Origin: an uncultured Candidatus Berkelbacteria bacterium
Lineage (GTDB): Bacteria > Patescibacteriota > UBA1384 > CAILIB01
Length of the DNA stretch: 11,470 nt
NCBI GenBank assembly: GCA_937895715.1
Contig: CALBLZ010000237.1
Span: forward strand, 1 to 11,470
Direction: 5' to 3'
The notes below the pieces were generated by a model. That model was not told the DNA's origin and did not search any database. It was given only the letters and a program-made list of their open reading frames with translations. Positions 5,863 to 11,470 of the stretch are shown here, piece after piece. Numbering within the stretch: the first letter of the stretch is position 1; every line of letters begins with the position of its first letter. The position numbers were made by a program, and so were the translations under genes.

Positions 5863-6822
5863 ATGAATCCAGATGTTGCCGCTTACATTGCGCAGTGCCG
5901 AGCGCGCGGATTTTCTGATGATGCCATTCGCGTGGCCCTCGCTGAGGCAGGGTGGGGAGCTGAAGTTATTGCGCTAGCCTTGCCAGAAAATGTGGCAGCC
6001 CCAGCGGTTGCAGCACCAGAGCCGGCGGCAGCCGCAATCCCCGAGCCTGCGTCAAGCGGTGCACCAGATCCACACCAAGAGATGGTTGCCCTGCAGCCCC
6101 AGGCGATTCCAGTTAAAAGGTCTCGTCGTTGGATTGTGGTTATTGTCTGCCTGCTCCTTGCCGGTGGTGCCGCAGCAGCTCTCTGGTTCTTTTACTGGAA
6201 CCAAACACCCGATGTCTTGATACAACAAGAGCCAACGGGGGATAGGATTGTTACCATCGAAACGCCGCGCCAGTTCAGCAAGCCGACGCCGGTTGAGGAT
6301 CTTGCAGGTATATTCGGCACCGAAAAGAAGCGAATGGGGCAGGTTATCCAGCGCGATACTACCTGCAAAACAGGGGTGATTATGAGCTCCGGCGATGCTG
6401 CATCGCTCCGACGCGCCGACGGCACGGTGGGTCGAGGTGTAGCTGCAGATGGCACCTTCACTACCTATACAACAACGAATCAGACGTCGTTGGTTAGCTA
6501 CGTAAACAACGAGGGAGCGGTCTGTTTGCAAACTGCGGTACTCGATTCAAGTAGTTCACCTCTGCAACTTGACGCTAGATCTACTGCCCTTGCGGTCGCC
6601 GCGCCTCTTGGAGCAATTACTACCGAACAAGAGGTTTCCTACTACCTTAACGCGGCAAAAATGCCAGAGTTCGTAACCTGGCTTTCCGGAAAGCTAAAAG
6701 AAGGCCCGCTTGCGCCACTCGTTAACACAACGAGCGCAAAGAACACACCAGATCAGGCCAAGCTTGCGGACTTTGTTTCGACTATCAATCAGCAGGCCTC
6801 CGAGGCACGTCGTAAAAAATAA
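5863..6822 (+). CDS. Single-pass membrane protein with CPR-type AGW helical motif
   Basis: A 319-residue protein of unknown function. Residues 5-32 hold a short helical motif (ARGFSDDAIRVALAEAGW) of a kind I associate with N-termini of CPR membrane proteins. An Ala/Pro-rich linker (43-82) leads to a basic stretch (KRSRR, 85-89) and a transmembrane helix (90-112), so the first 85 residues are inside and the remaining 205 outside. The outer part has two Cys (168 and about 217) that could form a disulfide, and Thr/Ser-rich sequence. The start is set by a strong AAGGAGGG site a few bases upstream of ATG 5863 and by the promoter at 5808. An open frame reaching back to 5578 would overlap the divergent gene and start before the transcript. 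No pilin, protease or enzyme motif was seen. Confidence 0.8.
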   Translation: MNPDVAAYIAQCRARGFSDDAIRVALAEAGWGAEVIALALPENVAAPAVAAPEPAAAAIPEPASSGAPDPHQEMVALQPQAIPVKRSRRWIVVIVCLLLAGGAAAALWFFYWNQTPDVLIQQEPTGDRIVTIETPRQFSKPTPVEDLAGIFGTEKKRMGQVIQRDTTCKTGVIMSSGDAASLRRADGTVGRGVAADGTFTTYTTTNQTSLVSYVNNEGAVCLQTAVLDSSSSPLQLDARSTALAVAAPLGAITTEQEVSYYLNAAKMPEFVTWLSGKLKEGPLAPLVNTTSAKNTPDQAKLADFVSTINQQASEARRKK

Positions 6823-6863
6823 TACCCCACCCTTCGTGAGGTAGCGGATGAGTGCGCGACTAC

Positions 6864-6890
6864 GTTACAGTAGTTGTACCTACGAGTAAC
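6864..6890 (+). promoter_or_regulatory. Imperfect inverted repeat before the dsbA-like start
   Basis: GTTAC (6864-6868) pairs with GTAAC (6886-6890), and GTAG (6870-6873) with CTAC (6880-6883), around a TTGTAC loop. It ends 3 nt before the ATG at 6894, where a Shine-Dalgarno site would be expected and none is seen. It may be an operator or a translational hairpin. Function is inference. Confidence 0.4.
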
Positions 6891-6893
6891 TGC

Positions 6894-7424
6894 ATGACTA
6901 TGCTTGAGCCAGAATTTTCCACTAATCTTGACCACTACCAGGGGAATCCAGACGCGCCACTCGTGCTAGTTGAGTACGGTGATTTCGAATGTCCTGACTG
7001 TGGCCAGGCCTACCCAGTGCTCAAACAAATTAAGGAAGAGTTTGCAGATCGTGTGTGCTTTGTATTCCGCAACATGCCGCTCGACCAGCTCTATCCTATC
7101 CACCCACACGCTACCATTGCTGCAAATGGTGCACAGGCAGCTGCTCTGCAGGGGAATTTTTGGGAAATGCATGACTTACTTTTTGAGAACCAAGAAGAAC
7201 TTTCCGAAGAGAAGATTATCGAACTTGCCGAAAAGCTCGGCTTAAACATGGAACAGTTCGAAGAAGACTTTGCGAGCGCTGAAGTAGCTGAGCAAGTAGA
7301 GAACGACCTCAACAGTGGCAAGGAGAATGGCGTGACATCTACGCCAACGTTCTTCTTGAATGGTGAAAAGATTGAAGAATCACGCAACTACGAAGCACTG
7401 ATTGAGCTGCTACGCGCCGCCTAA
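6894..7424 (+). CDS. DsbA-family thioredoxin-fold protein
   Basis: A 176-residue thiol-disulfide oxidoreductase-like protein. PLVLVEYGDFECPDCGQAYP (22-41) carries the redox motif Cys33-Pro-Asp-Cys36. The alpha-helical insert (about 64-135) and the cis-proline loop GVTSTPTFFLNG (146-157, Thr150-Pro151) place it in the DsbA/Thioredoxin_4 family. No signal peptide or membrane anchor is present from ATG 6894, so it would be cytoplasmic unless the true start lies further up. The in-frame GTG at 6852 adds only 14 residues with no signal. The CPDC dipeptide differs from the CPHC of classical DsbA. It follows the membrane protein gene by 71 nt without an obvious terminator and may be cotranscribed. 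Its stop is 4 nt from the stop of the convergent ZIP gene. Confidence 0.87.
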   Translation: MTMLEPEFSTNLDHYQGNPDAPLVLVEYGDFECPDCGQAYPVLKQIKEEFADRVCFVFRNMPLDQLYPIHPHATIAANGAQAAALQGNFWEMHDLLFENQEELSEEKIIELAEKLGLNMEQFEEDFASAEVAEQVENDLNSGKENGVTSTPTFFLNGEKIEESRNYEALIELLRAA

Positions 7425-7428
7425 GAGA

Positions 7429-8214
7429 CTAGTGGCCGTGGCCGCCTAAGAAAAGCGCCAGTGCAAGCATGATGCTGTAGACCGCAGCGAAACTCACGAG
7501 TATCCCAGCGGGGATTACCCAGAACGGCCGCGTACCGCGGTTGGTTACACTAGCGTACAGCTGTCGGAGTACCAAGGAGGCAAACCCACCGGCTACGAGG
7601 GGTAGCGCAATTTGGGGTACCGAAACCGACCCAAGACCAAGACTAATGAGCATTGGAATAGCCATACCGCCGACTGCTACTGCAAAGGAGGTGCGCACGG
7701 CTTGCTTTGGAGTGAGTCCGGCAATCTGTACGAGGTGTCCAAACCCGCCCGCCTGCTTTGGGGCTTCGTGGGCAAGGATTAGGAGTGTTGCCGTAAAACC
7801 GGCTGCCGGGCTTGCCAAGAAGCCGCCTACGATAATCACTCCGTCCATCACGGCATGGGCGAGGTTTGGAAGTATGTAGGAAAGAGCGCGAGGGTTAAAA
7901 GCTTTCTTGTCGCAGTCCTCACACGCACAGTCTTCTTCTGCCTGGTGAAAGGTGCGGTGCACCAGCATATCAACTGCCCCAAAAAAGAGTAGGCCACCCA
8001 CAAACCACCCTGCGTACTGCAGGGCTGAAACGCCAGTCTCGTGCGCTTCGGTAATCAAATGCAGGAGCTGGTAGAAGCCAGACCCCACGGCAAGTAACAG
8101 AAGCCAGTAGCTCACCCGAATCATGGCGTCGAAGTGCTTACGGCTCACAAGCAGTGGCACTACGGTGGCTAGCGCAACAATCAGCAGGGCAGAAAGGTAG
8201 TAGAGAGTGGTCAT
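7429..8214 (-). CDS. ZIP-family metal (zinc) transporter
   Basis: A 261-residue integral membrane protein of the ZIP family, which carries zinc or other divalent metals into the cytoplasm. There are about eight hydrophobic segments. The two metal-site motifs are HAVMDG (120-125) and HEAPKQ (149-154), corresponding to HNxxDG/E and HExPxE of the family. The second-position Asn is Ala and the last Glu of the second motif is Gln, so one of the two metal sites is probably weakened. The loop before the first motif (86-101) is a His/Cys/acid-rich metal-binding stretch ending CACEDC. It begins 7 nt after the stop of the Fur-family regulator, with no ribosome site, so it is probably coupled to it and controlled by the palindromic operator at 8668-8684. 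Confidence 0.88.
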   Translation of the reverse strand: MTTLYYLSALLIVALATVVPLLVSRKHFDAMIRVSYWLLLLAVGSGFYQLLHLITEAHETGVSALQYAGWFVGGLLFFGAVDMLVHRTFHQAEEDCACEDCDKKAFNPRALSYILPNLAHAVMDGVIIVGGFLASPAAGFTATLLILAHEAPKQAGGFGHLVQIAGLTPKQAVRTSFAVAVGGMAIPMLISLGLGSVSVPQIALPLVAGGFASLVLRQLYASVTNRGTRPFWVIPAGILVSFAAVYSIMLALALFLGGHGH

Positions 8215-8221
8215 GGTGGAG

Positions 8222-8656
8222 TTATGCTGCGCAGTCGGGGCAGGTGCCGGTAAAGTGAAGTGAGTGTTCGGTTACGCTGTAGCCGGTTAGTTTCCCCATT
8301 TGCTGTTGGGCAGCGTGTAGGGCAACTTCGAGCGAGGGGATATCGATATGCACCAGTCGCTGGCAGGAGCTGCACTGTAAGTGGTGATGGTGGTGGCCAG
8401 AGCCGCAGCTGCCTTTGTACCGCAGTGCGCGACCGCTGGTAGGTATCTCTTCGATAAGTCCAGCTTCATGTAATACCTGGATTTCCCGGTAGAGGGTGGT
8501 TTTGTTTGGGGTAAATCCCTGCTCGCCGAGGATCTGCAGTAGCTCTGGAACAGAGTAGGAGTATTCAGCAGTAGTGCTGAGTACCTCTAAAAGTGTTTGG
8601 CGAAGGGGGGTAACGCGCAGGCTTGAGGCTCTGAGAATGTCGCGGTAATCAAACAT
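8222..8656 (-). CDS. Fur-family transcriptional regulator, probably Zur-type
   Basis: A 144-residue Fur-family repressor. Residues 5-75 form the winged helix (RVTPLRQTLLEVL, then NKTTLYREIQVLHEAGLIEE). The C-terminal dimerisation and metal domain has a five-His run (88-92), Cys95-x-x-Cys98, HSLHF (131-135) and Cys139-x-x-Cys142; the two CxxC pairs are the structural zinc site. Pairing with a ZIP transporter suggests it senses zinc and represses uptake, although an iron or manganese sensor cannot be excluded. The ATG at 8656 starts 6 nt after the -10 box, so the message should be leaderless. First gene of a two-gene operon with the transporter. Confidence 0.9.
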   Translation of the reverse strand: MFDYRDILRASSLRVTPLRQTLLEVLSTTAEYSYSVPELLQILGEQGFTPNKTTLYREIQVLHEAGLIEEIPTSGRALRYKGSCGSGHHHHHLQCSSCQRLVHIDIPSLEVALHAAQQQMGKLTGYSVTEHSLHFTGTCPDCAA

Positions 8657-8662
8657 AGTCGA

Positions 8663-8691
8663 ACTATATGCAACTAAGTTGCGTTTGTCAA
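8663..8691 (-). promoter_or_regulatory. Promoter of the Fur-family/ZIP operon
   Basis: On the minus strand TTGACA (8691-8686), a 17-nt spacer and TATAGT (8668-8663). Predicted transcription start is at or within a base or two of the ATG at 8656, so the transcript is leaderless. The -35 lies 20 nt downstream of the serine hydrolase stop, and no terminator separates them, so read-through into the operon is possible. Confidence 0.88.
8668..8684. promoter_or_regulatory. 17-bp palindromic operator, candidate Zur box
   Basis: ATGCAACT-A-AGTTGCGT is an 8-1-8 inverted repeat with one mismatch, centred at 8676. It fills the spacer between -35 and -10 and touches the -10. The odd-centred layout with arms of seven or more matches the 7-1-7 architecture of Fur-family sites, and the position would block RNA polymerase. 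The regulator gene starts next to it, so autorepression is likely. The bases differ from the classical Fur and Zur boxes I know. Confidence 0.75.
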
Positions 8692-8711
8692 CGCCTACTA
8701 ACCAAGAGTTG

Positions 8712-9602
8712 CTAGTTAGAGCCTTCTAAAAACGCACGGGTAAGGTCGCGTAAGTACTGCGTACGACGAGGGTAATCAGGGTAGCCATTCCCGCTAGTCA
8801 TGATTACAAGCAGGTAGGGTTCGCCATTACGCACGATCACCGAAGCGTCGTGAACGAAGTCTTCGTACTCACCGACTTTGTGGTACACCGAATCATCAGG
8901 ATTAAGCGCTGCCGGGATGTAGGTTTCGTTGTAGGTATTTTGAAGGAAGCTCAACATCATCCCGGTACTCTTCTCACTCAGGAGCGTGCCGGTGTACAAA
9001 CGCTCGAGAATAGAAGCGGCATCACCAGCGCTAAGCATGTTGCTGTCGATGTCGTACGAAGCCAGGCCAAGATCGTTCTTGGCGAAACTGCGTATCGAGT
9101 CTCTGCCAAATAGTGTAAAGAAAAGCTCTAACGAAATATTATTACTCTGGCGAAGAAGCTGATCAAGCTGCCACTCAACGTCGAAGTCACCAAGGTTGCG
9201 CGTTAGTGAGAGATTCCCGGCGTCAATCTGGCGGAAGGCGTAGGTTGCGGTGATGAGCTTAGGAACACTTGCCGCAACCATGCTTGTGTCAGGATTCTGT
9301 ACAAGTGGTGTAGTAGAACTAATCTTGCGGAAGTAGTAGTTGGTTGTTATGTCAGAGTTTTGAGTAAGCAGTTCAGTCAACGTGACGGTTGGCGATGCGC
9401 TTGGTTGCACGGCCGCAAGGGCGTTGAGCTCAGTGGTTGGCGGGAGAGTTTCTGTGGCTGTTTCTGCCTGCGTGTCTTCTCGTAGCACGGCGCGCACTGA
9501 ATACTGAATCACGAAGAGTAGTGCTGCTAGGGTGAGTAGAACTAAGCCGGTTCGATTTTTGCGCCTTCGGAAGGGGTGAGGGCGTCTAGGAATTTGCCGC
9601 AT
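8712..9602 (-). CDS. Membrane-anchored serine hydrolase of the class A beta-lactamase fold
   Basis: A 296-residue protein with an Arg-rich cytoplasmic start, a transmembrane anchor (about 18-38), a Thr/Pro/Ala linker (45-72), then a beta-lactamase-like domain outside the membrane. The three active-site motifs are present: Ser112-Val-Pro-Lys115 (SxxK), Ser153-Asn-Asn155 (SxN) and Lys242-Val-Gly244 (KxG). The omega-loop Glu that acts as general base in class A lactamases is not evident between the SxN motif and the NMLSAGDAASILERL helix (188-202). Antibiotic hydrolysis is therefore doubtful, and a peptidase, esterase or non-hydrolytic role in the cell wall is as likely. The ATG at 9602 is the start, since an in-frame TAG lies 3 nt upstream. 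The divergent gene begins only 22 nt away. Confidence 0.82.
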   Translation of the reverse strand: MRQIPRRPHPFRRRKNRTGLVLLTLAALLFVIQYSVRAVLREDTQAETATETLPPTTELNALAAVQPSASPTVTLTELLTQNSDITTNYYFRKISSTTPLVQNPDTSMVAASVPKLITATYAFRQIDAGNLSLTRNLGDFDVEWQLDQLLRQSNNISLELFFTLFGRDSIRSFAKNDLGLASYDIDSNMLSAGDAASILERLYTGTLLSEKSTGMMLSFLQNTYNETYIPAALNPDDSVYHKVGEYEDFVHDASVIVRNGEPYLLVIMTSGNGYPDYPRRTQYLRDLTRAFLEGSN

Positions 9603-9624
9603 AGGCTAGTGCAGGAGTAAAATT

Positions 9625-9954
9625 ATGGTGCTTATCAGACGTAATCTCCTTCGTATGAATAATCCTAGCATGAAAATTTTCATTCCGGCGGGGGTGCTCC
9701 TGGTGCTCTCAGCTGTATACGTGTATCTCATGCAGCCCACACCCACTCCGCGCGTGGCAGATACAGACTCTGCAAGCGTTGCTACTGTTACTGCAACCCC
9801 AACTACAAGTAGCCTAGCAGCAGCTAAGGGAGTAGACGACTTTGCCGTACAGCTTGAGGCTGATATGGCAAAGGATATGGATGCCGATCTAGAAGTGCTC
9901 ACAGCTGATGACTCCGAAGAGTACGCAACCACGGTGGGCGCAGAAGAATTCTAA
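9625..9954 (+). CDS. Small single-pass membrane protein, unknown function
   Basis: A 109-residue protein with basic N-terminus (RRNLLR), one transmembrane helix (about 17-36), a Thr/Pro linker (39-65) and an acidic outer tail (75-109). No family recognised. Start at 9625 is set by AGGAG at 9613-9617 with 7-nt spacing; the later ATGs at 9655 and 9670 have no such site. It is divergent from the serine hydrolase and followed 20 nt later by the secreted helical protein, likely in the same transcript. The basic-TM-acidic layout suggests an envelope partner of one of these neighbours, but that is inference from position. Confidence 0.7.
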   Translation: MVLIRRNLLRMNNPSMKIFIPAGVLLVLSAVYVYLMQPTPTPRVADTDSASVATVTATPTTSSLAAAKGVDDFAVQLEADMAKDMDADLEVLTADDSEEYATTVGAEEF

Positions 9955-9974
9955 CCGCCCAATTAAGAATTCCC

Positions 9975-10814
9975 ATGAAACACTTCCTTTTTCTCACCGT
10001 TGTAACCGCACTAATCCTCTCAGCTACAGCTCCAGCGCTGGCGCGCGAAAATGAGCCCTCAGAAAAGCCTGAGAGGAGGATTGAAGCTACCCGAACACCG
10101 GCAACGGCTCGGCCTAAGCCTACTCCAAAAGCTGGCGAAGTATGTGAAAAAACGAAACAGGTTGAAGACCGTGTTTCCGAGCTTAAAAAGAAGGGTGAAA
10201 CAGCTCGTCTGAAAGCGCAAGACAAACGAGAAGACACAATTACTGAGGTTCGTAAGAAGGTAGACACCACCCTCGACACCCGACGCGCTACGCGCGCTGA
10301 GCAGGTAGATGTGTTTGGTGCTAAGTACGAACAGCGCGCTACCACCGAGGCGCAAAAGCAAGCGGTGCGCGACTTTGTAGCTGCAGTTAAACAAGCAATT
10401 GCGGTGCGGACGGCGGCAATTGATGCGGCTCAGGTCACCGCGCGCTCAGGTCGTGATGCTGCCCGTACGCAGCGCGAGGCTGCCGTTGCAGCAGCAGTGC
10501 AGGTACGTGATGCGGGGGTGGCTGCCGCAGTCGAATCAATTAAAGAAGACTGCGCAAACGGGGAGCGTGCTAAGTCTGTCACTGACAAATCTGCCCGCGT
10601 AGCGCAGGAAACATACGTTGCAGCAGTAAAGGCTGCCAACGAGACATACAAGGCAAAGATGAAGACGGTTAACGAAACTCGCAACGCCTCAATTAAGGCT
10701 GCGCAGGAGGCATTCAAAAAGTCGCTCGATACTGCAAAAAAGACCCTCAAGACTGCTGTTGGTGAACTAGAAACACCAGCGCCAACTGCTACTCCAGTTT
10801 CGGCTACAGAGTAA
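9975..10814 (+). CDS. Secreted Ala/Lys-rich helical (coiled-coil) protein
   Basis: A 279-residue protein with a standard signal peptide (1-23, cleavage after ALA in APALA-RE), a Pro/Thr/Arg linker (26-53), and a long highly charged helical region (about 57-262) rich in Ala, Lys, Glu and Arg, with repeated AAV, AAx and ARTQREAA patterns typical of long coiled coils. A Pro/Thr tail (265-279) follows. Two Cys (57 and 193) could make one disulfide that staples the helices. No enzyme motif was found. Such proteins usually have structural roles in the envelope or as surface filaments. The Shine-Dalgarno signal is weak, so translation may depend on the upstream gene. A terminator follows 20 nt after the stop. 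Confidence 0.82.
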   Translation: MKHFLFLTVVTALILSATAPALARENEPSEKPERRIEATRTPATARPKPTPKAGEVCEKTKQVEDRVSELKKKGETARLKAQDKREDTITEVRKKVDTTLDTRRATRAEQVDVFGAKYEQRATTEAQKQAVRDFVAAVKQAIAVRTAAIDAAQVTARSGRDAARTQREAAVAAAVQVRDAGVAAAVESIKEDCANGERAKSVTDKSARVAQETYVAAVKAANETYKAKMKTVNETRNASIKAAQEAFKKSLDTAKKTLKTAVGELETPAPTATPVSATE

Positions 10815-10834
10815 TTGTAGGACAACGAGCAAGA

Positions 10835-10869
10835 CCCACCCCCGGTGTGGGGATGGGCCTTATGCTTTT
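10835..10869 (+). terminator. Intrinsic terminator
   Basis: CCCACCCC (10835-10842) pairs with GGGG-TGGG (10849-10857) with one bulged A at 10853 and a 6-nt loop, followed by CCTTATGCTTTT. The T-tract is interrupted, so this is a weaker terminator than the others. It may also serve the convergent gene. Confidence 0.65.
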
Positions 10870-10898
10870 GAGAGATCAAACCTTGTGAGTCATCCTTC

Positions 10899-11470
10899 TC
10901 AGTTTCCGGCGCGCGGTCGGACCGAGGTGTCGTGCAGCTGGAGGACTCCGAGCAACTGCTCGAAGCCATTCTTTGCAGAATTGAGCTCCAGCGTGCCGAA
11001 ATCCGTCGACTCCTGTCGCACTTTTCCACCAGAGCTGCTGAACAGCCCTGAGAAGATACTTACCGCCAGGTTGTCCTGGTGGCGCGCTTTGCCGCGGACG
11101 GCGAAGGCGGCAACGGTTTCAAGCGTTGCGCGGTCCTTGAGCTCAGCGGCGATTACCGTATGCACGGTGCTCTCCGAGTGCTCAAAGTTGAAGGTCACGC
11201 CGCCGAGGGGCTTGAACCGCCGGAGGAAAATGTCCAGATCCTTTTGGTTTCGGACCTGGATCACTTCCACCTGTAGGATGTACTTGGCAACCGAGATACT
11301 CCCTTGCGGGGGCATTGTTTCCTGGTTGACTTCCGCGTTGCCGCGAAGGTCTCCTCGGTCTTGGGATTCACCCCTGATTGCATCAACCGATGCAGCGGGG
11401 CGGGCGCCGAGGGCGGTGAGCACCTTGGCAACGGCTGAGCTGAACAGCGGCTGCTGCTCCCTGGCAGCGC
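10899..11470 (-). CDS. Hypothetical protein, partial at the window edge
   Basis: Not recognised. The frame is open from the stop at 10899 to the window edge, at least 190 residues. The core is KYILQVEVIQVRNQKDLDIFL (translated from about 11295 down), a beta strand plus helix, followed by a helical region LKDRATLETVAAFAVRG and a Ser/Gly stretch IFSGLFSSSGGK. The true start is unknown: ATG 11315 has an AGGA-type ribosome site and gives 138 residues, GTG 11423 gives 174, and the frame may begin outside the window. No signal peptide or transmembrane helix is seen in the visible part. Base composition is high in G and C. It converges with the secreted helical gene and shares the weak terminator region. 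Confidence 0.6.
   Translation of the reverse strand, partial: AAREQQPLFSSAVAKVLTALGARPAASVDAIRGESQDRGDLRGNAEVNQETMPPQGSISVAKYILQVEVIQVRNQKDLDIFLRRFKPLGGVTFNFEHSESTVHTVIAAELKDRATLETVAAFAVRGKARHQDNLAVSIFSGLFSSSGGKVRQESTDFGTLELNSAKNGFEQLLGVLQLHDTSVRPRAGN

Noticed and set aside
10430..11029. Long minus-strand open frame over the secreted helical gene
   Set aside because: It is Ser/Ala/Thr low-complexity sequence complementary to the Ala-rich helical gene and crosses the terminator; a shadow frame.

Overview
The window looks like chromosomal DNA from a small-genome bacterium, most likely of the Patescibacteria/Candidate Phyla Radiation (CPR). The grounds are indirect: many short single-gene hypotheticals, several small membrane-anchored or secreted proteins without clear families, and an N-terminal 'RARGFSDDAIRVALAEAGW' helical motif of a kind I associate with CPR membrane proteins. 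UGA acts as a stop (for example at 3124-3126 and 3833-3835), so this is not one of the UGA-glycine lineages. Both strong Shine-Dalgarno starts and near-leaderless starts occur. No tRNA, rRNA, CRISPR array, transposase or phage gene was seen.

Layout. (1) 96-2699, plus strand: a compact operon of a DrrA/DrrB-type ABC exporter, a TfoX N-terminal-domain protein and the methionine sulfoxide reductase MsrA, whose active-site Trp is Arg. (2) 2769-3880, plus strand: two tandem, self-contained single-gene units. Each has a strong extended -10 promoter, a hypothetical gene and a GC-rich intrinsic terminator. (3) 3895-5609, minus strand: a DoxX-like membrane protein and a 392-residue zinc-site protein resembling the carboxysomal CsoSCA carbonic anhydrase, with a strong terminator between them. 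(4) 5808-7424, plus strand: a single-pass membrane protein with its own promoter, then a DsbA-like thioredoxin-fold protein. (5) 7429-9602, minus strand: a serine hydrolase of the class A beta-lactamase fold, a Fur/Zur-type regulator and a ZIP-family metal transporter. The regulator and transporter form a two-gene operon. Its promoter carries a 17-bp palindrome filling the spacer between -35 and -10, a textbook layout for autorepression. (6) 9625-10814, plus strand: a small membrane protein and a secreted helical protein, ending in a terminator. (7) 10899 to the window end, minus strand: an unrecognised gene running off the edge.

Taken together the genes cover stress and envelope functions: drug or lipid export, repair of oxidised methionine, thiol redox, zinc supply and several exported proteins. 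The best-supported regulatory story is zinc control at 8663-8691. The most unusual proteins are the CsoSCA-like protein without visible carboxysome genes, the MsrA with a changed active-site residue, and the tandem orphan units.
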